Of a stretch of 33,783 nucleotides of DNA, positions 23,928-31,483 are shown piece by piece; positions within the stretch are counted from its first letter, which is position 1; every line of letters starts with the position of its first letter. The stretch comes from Clostridia bacterium (GTDB lineage Bacteria; Bacillota; Clostridia; Oscillospirales; CAG-272): assembly GCA_017463445.1 (NCBI GenBank), contig JAFTPF010000048.1, positions 1 to 33,783 of the forward strand, in the 5' to 3' direction. A program made the translations under genes and the position numbers. The notes under the pieces were generated by a model that was not told the origin of the DNA, did not search any database, and saw only the letters and a program-made list of their open reading frames with translations.

Positions 23928-26252
23928 TCACTGACCCGATTTGACCCGCTCCAGCTGTTCGGTCTGGAGGGTGTAGAGACGGTAGAAGATGCCCTGCTTT
24001 TCGATTAGCTCCTCGTGGGTACCGATCTCGGCAAGCTCGCCGTTTTCGATGGCAAGGAGATAGTCGCAGTTCTTCAGGGTAGAAAGTCTGTGGGCGATGG
24101 TGATGGTGGTGCGCCCCACGATCAGGCGGTCAATGGCTTCGCTAATCTGACGCTCGGTCTCGGTATCCATAGCGGCGGTTGCTTCGTCCAGAATCAGCAG
24201 AGAGGGGGAGAGGAGAAGTGCGCGGGCGATGGAGATCCGCTGGCGTTCACCGCCGGAGAGCGAACGGCTGCCGCCACCTACCACGGTCTGATAGCCCTCG
24301 GGAAGTGCCATGATGAAGTCGTGGGCGCCTGCCGCACGGGCAGCGTCGATGACCTCTGCCATGGTCGCATCGGGGCGTGCGTAGCGGATGTTCTCGGCGA
24401 TGGTGCCGCGGAACAGGTAGATCTCCTGCGATACAATGGCAATGTTGCGTCTGAGATCGGAGATTCGAATCTTCTTGATGTCGGTTCCGTCGATGGAGAT
24501 GGAGCCGCTGACCACGTCGTACATTCGCAGGATCAAATTCGCTACGGTAGATTTGCCGGAGCCGGTATGCCCCACGATGCCCACATGATCGCCTGCCTTG
24601 ATCTCAAAGGACATATCCTTTAAGATGGTACGGCTGGGATTGTAGTGGAAATAGACCTTGTCGAAGGTGATCTTCTCACGGATGGCAGGAAGCTCGACCG
24701 CATCGGGAGCCTCCTGAATATCGGGAACGGTGTCCAGCGTCTCAAACATACGGGACGCGGCATTGTTGGTCTCGGTCAGCAGATTGGTAAAGGTAGAGAA
24801 AAAGTTCAGGGGCGTGAAGATCATTCCGGTGTAACCCAGATAAGTAGTCAGTTCACCGTAGGTCATGTGACCGCCCATCACCTCGATGCCGCCAAAGCCC
24901 CAGATGGCCTGACTGGACATACCGATCAGCAGACCGACTACGGGGAATGTGGTCAGCGCGATCAGATTGGTGTGAAGATTGATGTCGGAGAGACGTTGGG
25001 CGTATTTACTGAACCGCCCCGCCTCTTCGTCCTCCTTGGCGAAGGCTTTGACCACCCGCACTCCGGTGAAGGAGTCGCTCATCATGGTGTTCAGCGCAGA
25101 AGAGCTGCGCCAGCTGATGGAGTGGGAATGCCAGAGCTTGGGGAGCATTTTTTTGAAAATCAGTACGATAATGGGTACGGGAACGAACACGATCAGCGTT
25201 AGCTTCCAGTTGATGGTGAAGAGGAAGATGGAAAGTCCGATGAAGTTTAGGCTGTGAATGATCAGCTGGGGAACGCCGTTCAGGAAGAAATTACGGATGC
25301 GCATAGCGTCGGTATTGACGCGGCTCTGCAGACGTCCCGTGGGATTTTGATTGAAATAAGAGAAGGAGAGCTTTTGCAGAGCAGAGAAGACGTCCTTTTT
25401 CATGGTCGCGACTACACGGTGCGCCATAGCGGCGGTGGCGCGGCTTTGCAGGATGCCGATGATTAGCGAGACGACCGCCAGCCCGAAGATCAAGCCAACC
25501 ACGATGAAGAGTGCCTCCATACTATGGTAGCGTCCCGTGATCATCTCGCCCGCCTCGTTGTAGGAGGGCTTACTGATGACTTGGTCAAAGAGCAGCTTGC
25601 CGCTGAGGATAGGGGAGAGCAGAGCGATCAGTGAGGTTGCCACCAGACAGCAAAGAACGGTGATGAACTGCCACTTGAAAGGCTTGAAGTAGCCGAGGAT
25701 GCGGCGCATTGTGCCCTTTTTAGCGGTGCAATGCTCACAGACCTTGCGATAGGGATTCTTATACGGTCTGCCGCATTTGGGGCATTTGGTGTTGAACTGT
25801 TCAAACAGCGGATCCTCAGCGGTGATCTCCTCTCCCCGTCCCATTCGCTCCCACATCTGCAGGAAAGCGGCAAGGCGGCTCTTGCAAGCGTTGGTGCATC
25901 CGCCCAGCGGGAAGGTGTATGCGCCGGCAAGGATCGCATCCCGCGCAGCGTCGTCGGTATCTGCGGGGATGGGGGTGTCCGTGCGTCGCGCCAGCAAACG
26001 GCAGGAGGCATCGTAATTGTCTATGTAGGGCGCGTGGAGACAGTCAATGGACCACTGCTCCACGGCAGTGTTGTCCCCCTCGGTCACTCGATAGAGGGTT
26101 CGCTCGGGAATTGAGAGTAGCAGCCAAACGCTTCCGAAATTGCCGTTTTCGGCAAGGTCAAGAGAGAGGGCAACTGTGAGTGCTTCCTCGGAGCCGCCCG
26201 CCTTTTGAAGTGCGGCAAGAACAGATTCATTGGGTTTGGATAATGGTAACAT
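23928..26252 (-). CDS. ABC exporter half with N-terminal domain and zinc ribbon
   Basis: A 774-residue fused permease-ATPase. Residues 1-~150 are an extra domain of unknown type with two cysteines (GGCTNACKSR). A zinc ribbon follows: Cys157-x2-Cys160-x11-Cys172-x2-Cys175 (KCPKCGRPYKN, VCEHC). The six-helix membrane domain spans about 185-500. The ATPase has Walker A GHTGSGKSTV, Q-loop IVSQEIYLF, signature RSLSGGERQR, Walker B LLILDEATAAMD and H-loop IAHRLST, all canonical. ATG 26252 is set by CGGAG six bases upstream; an ATG at 26339 lies on the promoter -35. It is the first gene of the unit, divergent from the AraC regulator. The substrate is unknown. Confidence 0.87.
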   Translation of the reverse strand: MLPLSKPNESVLAALQKAGGSEEALTVALSLDLAENGNFGSVWLLLSIPERTLYRVTEGDNTAVEQWSIDCLHAPYIDNYDASCRLLARRTDTPIPADTDDAARDAILAGAYTFPLGGCTNACKSRLAAFLQMWERMGRGEEITAEDPLFEQFNTKCPKCGRPYKNPYRKVCEHCTAKKGTMRRILGYFKPFKWQFITVLCCLVATSLIALLSPILSGKLLFDQVISKPSYNEAGEMITGRYHSMEALFIVVGLIFGLAVVSLIIGILQSRATAAMAHRVVATMKKDVFSALQKLSFSYFNQNPTGRLQSRVNTDAMRIRNFFLNGVPQLIIHSLNFIGLSIFLFTINWKLTLIVFVPVPIIVLIFKKMLPKLWHSHSISWRSSSALNTMMSDSFTGVRVVKAFAKEDEEAGRFSKYAQRLSDINLHTNLIALTTFPVVGLLIGMSSQAIWGFGGIEVMGGHMTYGELTTYLGYTGMIFTPLNFFSTFTNLLTETNNAASRMFETLDTVPDIQEAPDAVELPAIREKITFDKVYFHYNPSRTILKDMSFEIKAGDHVGIVGHTGSGKSTVANLILRMYDVVSGSISIDGTDIKKIRISDLRRNIAIVSQEIYLFRGTIAENIRYARPDATMAEVIDAARAAGAHDFIMALPEGYQTVVGGGSRSLSGGERQRISIARALLLSPSLLILDEATAAMDTETERQISEAIDRLIVGRTTITIAHRLSTLKNCDYLLAIENGELAEIGTHEELIEKQGIFYRLYTLQTEQLERVKSGQ

Positions 26253-26305
26253 AAGATACTCCGATTCGGAAAGAATCAAACGCGGTAAAATGTTGAAATC
26301 TTGTA

Positions 26306-26334
26306 TTGACATTTTACTGATTCTGTGGTAGAAT
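26306..26334 (+). promoter_or_regulatory. Promoter of the AraC regulator
   Basis: TTGACA (26306-26311) and TAGAAT (26329-26334) with a 17-base spacer; the regulator starts 55 bases after the -10. It coincides with a minus-strand promoter over the same bases. Confidence 0.82.
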
Positions 26335-26339
26335 GTCAA
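26311..26339 (-). promoter_or_regulatory. Promoter of the ABC-DUF1854-ABC operon
   Basis: On the minus strand TTGACA (26339-26334) and TAAAAT (26316-26311) with a 17-base spacer. It overlaps the plus-strand promoter nearly fully, and the -10 of each shares a base with the -35 of the other. The start codon (26252) lies 58 bases after the -10. Confidence 0.78.
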
Positions 26340-26388
26340 TGAAAAATCTTGCGAAATTTATGCAGAAAAATGATTTTCGGAGGATGAG

Positions 26389-27216
26389 ATGGAAGTCTAT
26401 TTTGAAGCGTTTCGGGATCGGGACAATCGGATCCATATCAGCAAATTGCGCGGAAAGAGATTTGAGGCGCATTTTCATTCCAATATTGAGGTCATGTACG
26501 TAGAAAGCGGTATGCTGGAGATATCGATCGGCGGCGAAAAGCGAGTTTTGAAAAAAGGTGAAGTGGCGGTCGTCGAAAGCTATGTGGTACACAGTCTTGC
26601 GGCATCAGAGGATTCCGATATTCGTTTTGCAATCATTCCTACGATGCGAGTACCCGATTTCAGTCTGCGACATCGCAATCTTTCATTTGCCACGCCCTTT
26701 TTGAATGCTTCCGCTCGCAGCGAGGCGATCGGACAGCTGTTCCGCGCTTTTGAGCATTACGACAGGCAGAGTAATCCGATGGTCGGCAAAGGCTTCGCTT
26801 ATCTGCTGCTGGGAATGCTGACCGATGCGCTGGGAACGGTCACGGCGCACAACAGAAACAAGGACGGCGTCGCGGTGGTGGGACAGATGCTCCGCTATAT
26901 GGACGAGCATTACACCAAGCCACTGACATTGGAGCGACTTGCAGGAGAGCTAGGCTATCACAAGGACTATCTCTCCCGCGTCTTCAACGAAACTATCCAC
27001 ACGGGCTTTAGCCGCTATCTTTCCACGATGCGCCTGCGTTATGCGGTACAGCTGATCCGTACCACTGATCTGTCGCTGGAGGAGATCGCCGACCGCGCGG
27101 GCTTTGGAAATCCCCACAGCTTTTACGATATCTTCCGGGACACCTATCAATGCACGCCTGGGCAATACCGCAAGCGCATCGGTAGCCGTGCGACGGCAGC
27201 AAAGCATGAGGAATAG
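26389..27216 (+). CDS. AraC-family transcriptional regulator
   Basis: A 275-residue regulator. The N-terminal half (about 15-100) is a cupin-type ligand-binding domain: EAHFHSNIEVMYVESGMLEI and LKKGEVAVVESYVVHSL. The C-terminal 100 residues hold two helix-turn-helix motifs: LTLERLAGELGYHKDYLSRV (about 180-200) and LSLEEIADRAGFGNPHSF, ending in YQCTPGQYRKR, the classic AraC signature. GGAGG is five bases before the ATG. It is transcribed divergently from the ABC-DUF1854-ABC operon from a shared palindromic promoter region, so it probably controls that operon and itself. The effector is unknown. Confidence 0.93.
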   Translation: MEVYFEAFRDRDNRIHISKLRGKRFEAHFHSNIEVMYVESGMLEISIGGEKRVLKKGEVAVVESYVVHSLAASEDSDIRFAIIPTMRVPDFSLRHRNLSFATPFLNASARSEAIGQLFRAFEHYDRQSNPMVGKGFAYLLLGMLTDALGTVTAHNRNKDGVAVVGQMLRYMDEHYTKPLTLERLAGELGYHKDYLSRVFNETIHTGFSRYLSTMRLRYAVQLIRTTDLSLEEIADRAGFGNPHSFYDIFRDTYQCTPGQYRKRIGSRATAAKHEE

Positions 27217-27217
27217 A

Positions 27218-27253
27218 GAGAAAATGAGGACCTTTCGAGGTCCTCATTTTCTC
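27218..27253. terminator. Bidirectional terminator with TTCG loop
   Basis: A 16-bp perfect stem (27218-27233 with 27238-27253) closed by the very stable TTCG tetraloop. It begins one base after the AraC stop codon's last-but-one neighbour and ends inside the stop of the convergent aminotransferase. The A4 and T4 flanks are part of the stem. Confidence 0.9.
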
Positions 27254-28439
27254 AGCAGAGCCCGTATTCCTCCGCCAGAGCGCGGAAGGCAGGCAGAGAC
27301 CGCTTGATCTGCTCAGTGGAAACGCAATAGGAGATGCGCACATATCCGCTTACGCCGAAATCGTCAGAGGGAACGAGGAGCAGCTCGTGCTGCTTCGCTC
27401 GCTCGTAGAACGCGTAGGCATCGGGCTCGGGAGATTTCATAAACAGATAGAAGGCACCGTCGGGACGGATGCAGTCGAAGCCGTATTGGCTCAGCGCGGA
27501 TAACAGCAACTCACGGTTTTCGATATAGACCGAGAAATTCGAGTGATCAACGGTACACTTTGCCGCTACCGCCTGAAACAGACTGGGCGCGCAGACGAAT
27601 CCCAGCGAGCGTCCCGCGCCGCAGACGGCGGCAAATACTTCACCTCGATCCTCCATCGTGGGGGAGAGGGCGATGTAGCCTATGCGCTCGCCCGGCAGAG
27701 AGAGGGATTTGCTGTAGGAATAGCAGACAACGGTGTTGTCGTAGTAGCAGGGAAGATAGGGAACCTCCACGCCGCTCCAGACCAGCTCGCGGTAGGGCTC
27801 GTCCGAGATCAGATAGATGGGTGCGCCGAATTCTGTGCTCTTGCGCTTCAGGAGAGCGGTTATCTGTTGGATCACCTCGACGCTGTAGACCGCACCTGAG
27901 GGATTGTTGGGAGAGTTCAGGATGATCGCCTTCACATTGGGCGTCAGCTTCGCCTCCAGATCGGCAAGATCGGGGAACATTACGGCGTCGGGAGCCACGG
28001 GAGTCAGCTTGCCGCCTGCGTTTTCGATAAAGGTGCGATATTCGGGGAAGTAGGGGACGGGAACCAGCACCTCTTCACCGGGAAGGAGCAACGCCTTCAG
28101 CGTGATGGTCAGCGAAGCGGCGGCACCCGCGGTCATATAGATGCAATCGGGGGTAGAGGGAACGCCGAACCGCTCTTTGATGGACGCGGCAATGGCGGCG
28201 CGCGCCTGCATACTACCGGGCGCGGAGGTATAGCCGTGGAGCGCGATAGGATCGGTCTCGGAAAGGGCTTCGCGGATCGCCTCCGCCACCGATTCGGGAG
28301 CGGGAACGCTTGGATTGCCCAGGCTGAAGTCGAAGACTCGCTCGGCACCAATCTCGGCCTTTCTGCGGTTGCCGTATTCAAAGATTGCGCGAATGATAGA
28401 GCCCTGTCTGCCCAGGGCGAGCATTTCTTGTGAGATCAT
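27252..28439 (-). CDS. Class I/II PLP-dependent aminotransferase
   Basis: A 395-residue fold-type I aminotransferase. The PLP lysine is Lys244 in YSYSKSLSLPGERIGY. Other hallmarks are LHGYTSAPGS, ILNSPNNPSGAVYS (substrate Asn), ISDEPYRELVW (Asp213 for the pyridine nitrogen) and the C-terminal RISYC carrying the carboxylate-binding Arg. It resembles clostridial enzymes annotated as aspartate/aromatic aminotransferases, but the substrate cannot be set from sequence. The start follows GAAAGG. It is 39 bases downstream of the DUF2079 gene on the same strand; a short GACCG-AAT-CGGTC hairpin (28452-28464) lies in the gap, without a T-tract, so cotranscription is likely. Confidence 0.9.
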   Translation of the reverse strand: MISQEMLALGRQGSIIRAIFEYGNRRKAEIGAERVFDFSLGNPSVPAPESVAEAIREALSETDPIALHGYTSAPGSMQARAAIAASIKERFGVPSTPDCIYMTAGAAASLTITLKALLLPGEEVLVPVPYFPEYRTFIENAGGKLTPVAPDAVMFPDLADLEAKLTPNVKAIILNSPNNPSGAVYSVEVIQQITALLKRKSTEFGAPIYLISDEPYRELVWSGVEVPYLPCYYDNTVVCYSYSKSLSLPGERIGYIALSPTMEDRGEVFAAVCGAGRSLGFVCAPSLFQAVAAKCTVDHSNFSVYIENRELLLSALSQYGFDCIRPDGAFYLFMKSPEPDAYAFYERAKQHELLLVPSDDFGVSGYVRISYCVSTEQIKRSLPAFRALAEEYGLC

Positions 28440-28478
28440 AATAACCTTTCTGACCGAATCGGTCTTACAGAACCTGAT

Positions 28479-30263
28479 TTATTCAGCTTCGGACTTTACC
28501 AGCAGAGCGGCAACGCCCTCTTCTTCCCACGCAACGGTGTAACCGCGTCGCAAGAAGCTTTGGTAATAGCGCTGACTGTCTTCGTATTCCATCATCAGCA
28601 GAATCTGATCCGCGTCGCTGTCGTTGTTCACCTCGTACAGCTCCTTGCAGTCATAAAGATGAGGGACAAAGAAGGTGGAGGCGGCAATCGAACGGTCGCG
28701 GTCAACCTGTTCCACGGCTTCATTGTATATTTCAATGGTAACAGCGTTACTCTCATACACGTCGGCAACCGACAAATAGGGCGAACACAGCGCCGCGTAA
28801 GAGAGGATCGAAGCCGCCGCCATGCAGATCACCAGATATTGCTTCCATCTGTCCGTAAGATCGCGGAGATTCAGCAGTGCGAGGTAGAACAGGATGGCGA
28901 TAATGCCGAAGTTATACTGGAAGTAGATCGAGTGCTGGTAGACGTAATCGGACAGCAGAGTGATCAGCACCACGGGACCCAGCAGAATAATGCGGCTGGG
29001 TCGCTTGATCAGCAGAGCTGCGCCCGCCATCGGAATCAGAAGCTGGAGCAGGAATTCCACCTTTTCGGCGTTGAAGCTGACCGACATCGCATAAGCGGGA
29101 TTCTTGAAGACGTTGACCACCACCGCCACCAGCGAGTCTTCACCTGCCATCATCAGATTCTGATAGCGCCAGTTCATTGCACCCTCGCCGAAGTTTGCAA
29201 GCATCGTCACGGCAAAGAGGAAGTAGCCGACGGCAAGCACCAAAAGTCCGGTGCCGAAGAGCTTTTTGCGTCCGGAGAAGATCAGATAGAGCGCGATGAA
29301 CGCGATATAGACTGCCGCATCCTCCTTGACCATACAGACCGAGAGCGCCGTGACCACCATTCCAACGTGACTATTTCGTTCCAGGAAATAGAAGAACCAC
29401 AAAAGGAGCGGCGTCAGGAAGCAGTTTTCGTGGATGTCGTAGAAGGTACCGCCGTGCAGGGCGGGGAAGAATGCGATAGAGGCACCGATCGCCACCGTCT
29501 GCCAGCGGGTGAAGTTCATTCGCCGTGCGATCAATGCCAGCGGGATCACAGAGGAGCCGACGATCAGCGCCTGGGAGATCGCCAGCGTGATGGGACTTGG
29601 GAAAATGCAGTAAAGCGGCAGCAGAACGTAATAGATCGGCGACAGATGCACCGCAAAATGGGACAGCTCGGTATACCGTTCGCAGGTGGTGGTAGGCAGG
29701 AAGGTCGTCCGCATGGATTCGAACATCTGGGCGAAGATACCGAAGTCAAAGCAGGGGGAGTAATAAGCAAGATAGCGGTAGACGCCGATGACCGCCAGCA
29801 GTAGGATCGATGCCAGTGAGAGCAGAGCGATCAGCACTGCGAAAACAGGCTTCTCATATGGGATCCGCATCCGCATCAGGCTGCCGTTCTCGGCAAACAG
29901 CTCTTTGGTGTCCCGCAGAACGAAATAGGTCAGCAGAGCCATCAGAAACAGCAGACCGGTGAGCATCCAGACGTTGGAGTGATTGGCGCAGAGCATAGGG
30001 ATCGCATAGCAGAACCAAGCGCCGTAGGTCACCAGTGGCCAGAGCGCTTTGGGTGGCAGGAGCGCCAATAGAGTCGCTCCCGCGAAGATCAGGAGCCACA
30101 TAGTCAGGGAGAGGGAAGTCATCGTTCCCAAGCCGCCGTTTGCCAGCCATACCGTCTCGCGGGTCAAAAATCCCGCCAATGACGCCACGGCAAAGCCGGT
30201 GAATACCGGATAAAAAGAGTAGCGCGTATAGAAATAGCCCATGATAGCGCGCAGTTGTTTCAT
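28479..30263 (-). CDS. DUF2079-family polytopic membrane protein
   Basis: A 594-residue integral membrane protein with about a dozen hydrophobic segments. Residues near 175-250 match DUF2079: YSPCFDFGIFAQMFESM, ELSHFAVHLSPIYYVLLPLY and the IFPSPITLAISQALIVGSS segment. The FD-G---Q and H--P motifs recall GT-C glycosyltransferases, so a polyprenyl-phosphate-sugar transferase is a possibility; the family has no proven function. The last ~100 residues are a soluble alpha/beta-type tail (STFFVPHLYDCKELYEV). ATG 30263 follows AAAGGA; an in-frame Met at 30338 lies above the promoter. Confidence 0.85.
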   Translation of the reverse strand: MKQLRAIMGYFYTRYSFYPVFTGFAVASLAGFLTRETVWLANGGLGTMTSLSLTMWLLIFAGATLLALLPPKALWPLVTYGAWFCYAIPMLCANHSNVWMLTGLLFLMALLTYFVLRDTKELFAENGSLMRMRIPYEKPVFAVLIALLSLASILLLAVIGVYRYLAYYSPCFDFGIFAQMFESMRTTFLPTTTCERYTELSHFAVHLSPIYYVLLPLYCIFPSPITLAISQALIVGSSVIPLALIARRMNFTRWQTVAIGASIAFFPALHGGTFYDIHENCFLTPLLLWFFYFLERNSHVGMVVTALSVCMVKEDAAVYIAFIALYLIFSGRKKLFGTGLLVLAVGYFLFAVTMLANFGEGAMNWRYQNLMMAGEDSLVAVVVNVFKNPAYAMSVSFNAEKVEFLLQLLIPMAGAALLIKRPSRIILLGPVVLITLLSDYVYQHSIYFQYNFGIIAILFYLALLNLRDLTDRWKQYLVICMAAASILSYAALCSPYLSVADVYESNAVTIEIYNEAVEQVDRDRSIAASTFFVPHLYDCKELYEVNNDSDADQILLMMEYEDSQRYYQSFLRRGYTVAWEEEGVAALLVKSEAE

Positions 30264-30305
30264 AGGAGATCCTTTCGGTAACAGATGTTGGTGCAATTTA
30301 TGGAT

Positions 30306-30334
30306 AGTATAACACAGATCTCGCAGCTTGTCAA
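30306..30334 (-). promoter_or_regulatory. Vegetative promoter of the DUF2079-aminotransferase unit
   Basis: On the minus strand TTGACA (30334-30329) and TATACT (30311-30306) with a 17-base spacer, 42 bases before the start codon. Confidence 0.87.
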
Positions 30335-30389
30335 TCATTTCGGGGGGGTTCCGAGTAAAATTTTGGATCTGCGCATTCGCTCGGATTTC

Positions 30390-30418
30390 TTGACAAATTT
30401 CGGTACACTCCTTGACAA
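30390..30418 (+). repeat. Direct repeat TTGACAA, 22-base period
   Basis: TTGACAA occurs at 30390-30396 and 30412-30418, about two helical turns apart. The second copy is the -35 of the next promoter; the first has no matching -10 and may be chance or a protein site. Confidence 0.35.
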
Positions 30419-30440
30419 GTCAGCGAAAAATTGATACAAT
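30412..30440 (+). promoter_or_regulatory. Vegetative promoter of the hydrolase-exonuclease-thioesterase operon
   Basis: TTGACA (30412-30417) and TACAAT (30435-30440) with a 17-base spacer, 34 bases before the start codon at 30475. Confidence 0.85.
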
Positions 30441-30474
30441 AAGAAGAACGACTTTACGAAGGAGGGGAGCGAAG

Positions 30475-31437
30475 ATGATTCTGCAGGACATAACTTTTCC
30501 GTTTCGGGAAGAGAATTATCACAAGGAACTGACTTCTTCGGAATCCGCTCTCTCTCCCTATTGCCGGGACGGATGTATGACAGGACGCGACCGACAGCTG
30601 ATTCGCTATCGGGTCTATGTGCAAGAGACGCCCCGCGCGGCAATGGTCATCTGCCACGACGGCTGTGAATCGCTCCACCGTTATGTGGAATGGGCGGCCT
30701 TCTATCACGCTATGGGATACCAGGTCTATCTGTTCGATTTCCGCGGTCACGGCGGCTCCGCCCGTCAGATCGATAACCGATCGGTGACCCATATCGATGA
30801 TTTCGACTGCTATGCCCGCGATCTGGCAGATCTGACCTCCCGCATCGACCGCCGTCTGCCCCTTGGTCTGACCGCCTTCGGGATGGGCGGTGCCGCCGCA
30901 CTGCTGTATATGCAGAAGAATCCCGACCGCGTCACCTCGGCATGTCTGATCGCGCCTCTGCTGGGTCTGGAGCTCCCCGAGCCGTCCGGACTTTACCGTT
31001 GGCGGCTGAAGCGGAGCGTCAAGCGCGGACTTTCCCGTGAGCTGGTGCCGGGCAGCAGTTGCTATGTGCCAAACGAGACCTTTGCCGGCAGCGGATGGCA
31101 CAGCTTTGCACGCTTTTCCTGGTACCGACGGCTCCGCGCCGCCGACTCACGCCTGCAAAACAGCGCCTATACCATGGGCTGGCTGGCAGCCGCGCTGAAG
31201 GCATCCGACCGGATCTACACCTCCAAAACGGGACGGATATCCACCCGCGTCCTCTTAGTGCAGGCGGGACAGGATCAGGTGGTCCCCTATGCCCTGTACG
31301 GCAAACTGCTGAACCTGCTCCCCGAAAGCAAGCAGGTCACTCTGTCCGAAGCGGAGCACAGGATCCAGAACGGCGACGACAAGACCATCACCGACCTGAT
31401 GTCTCTTCTGAGAACCTATTTCGGAAAACTCAAATAA
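30475..31437 (+). CDS. Alpha/beta-hydrolase fold protein lacking the serine nucleophile
   Basis: A 320-residue protein resembling the monoacylglycerol lipase/lysophospholipase group. It has the oxyanion-region motif ICHDGCESLHRYVEWA (about 59-74), YLFDFRGHGGS (85-95), and near the C-terminus VQAGQDQVVP (Asp267) and SEAEHRIQN (His295), the usual acid and histidine. The nucleophile elbow, normally GHSMGG, reads AFGMGG (134-139): Gly136 is where the serine should be. The codons there are clean, with no frameshift. Either the protein has lost hydrolase activity or another residue substitutes. ATG 30475 follows GGAGGGGAG. It heads an operon with the exonuclease and thioesterase genes. Confidence 0.82.
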   Translation: MILQDITFPFREENYHKELTSSESALSPYCRDGCMTGRDRQLIRYRVYVQETPRAAMVICHDGCESLHRYVEWAAFYHAMGYQVYLFDFRGHGGSARQIDNRSVTHIDDFDCYARDLADLTSRIDRRLPLGLTAFGMGGAAALLYMQKNPDRVTSACLIAPLLGLELPEPSGLYRWRLKRSVKRGLSRELVPGSSCYVPNETFAGSGWHSFARFSWYRRLRAADSRLQNSAYTMGWLAAALKASDRIYTSKTGRISTRVLLVQAGQDQVVPYALYGKLLNLLPESKQVTLSEAEHRIQNGDDKTITDLMSLLRTYFGKLK

Positions 31438-31483
31438 TACCGTCCCCTCGGACGATAGGAACAAGAAAGCGAACGAATGTCCA

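Larger units (their letters stand above)
26306..26339. repeat. 34-bp inverted repeat at the divergent promoters
   Basis: TTGACATT-t-TAC (26306-26317) is mirrored by GTA-g-AATGTCAA (26328-26339) around a ten-base centre: 11 of 12 positions per arm match. It contains both promoters and is a candidate operator for the adjacent AraC-type regulator, though promoter symmetry alone accounts for part of it. Confidence 0.75.

Noticed and set aside
28560-29804. 414-residue open frame on the plus strand
   Set aside because: Antisense to the DUF2079 membrane protein; its low-complexity, His/Gln/Arg-rich translation is typical of a shadow of hydrophobic codons.
31441-31454. Small hairpin CGTCC-CCTC-GGACG between hydrolase and exonuclease genes as a terminator
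   Set aside because: Only five pairs and no T-tract follow it; the two genes are more likely cotranscribed.
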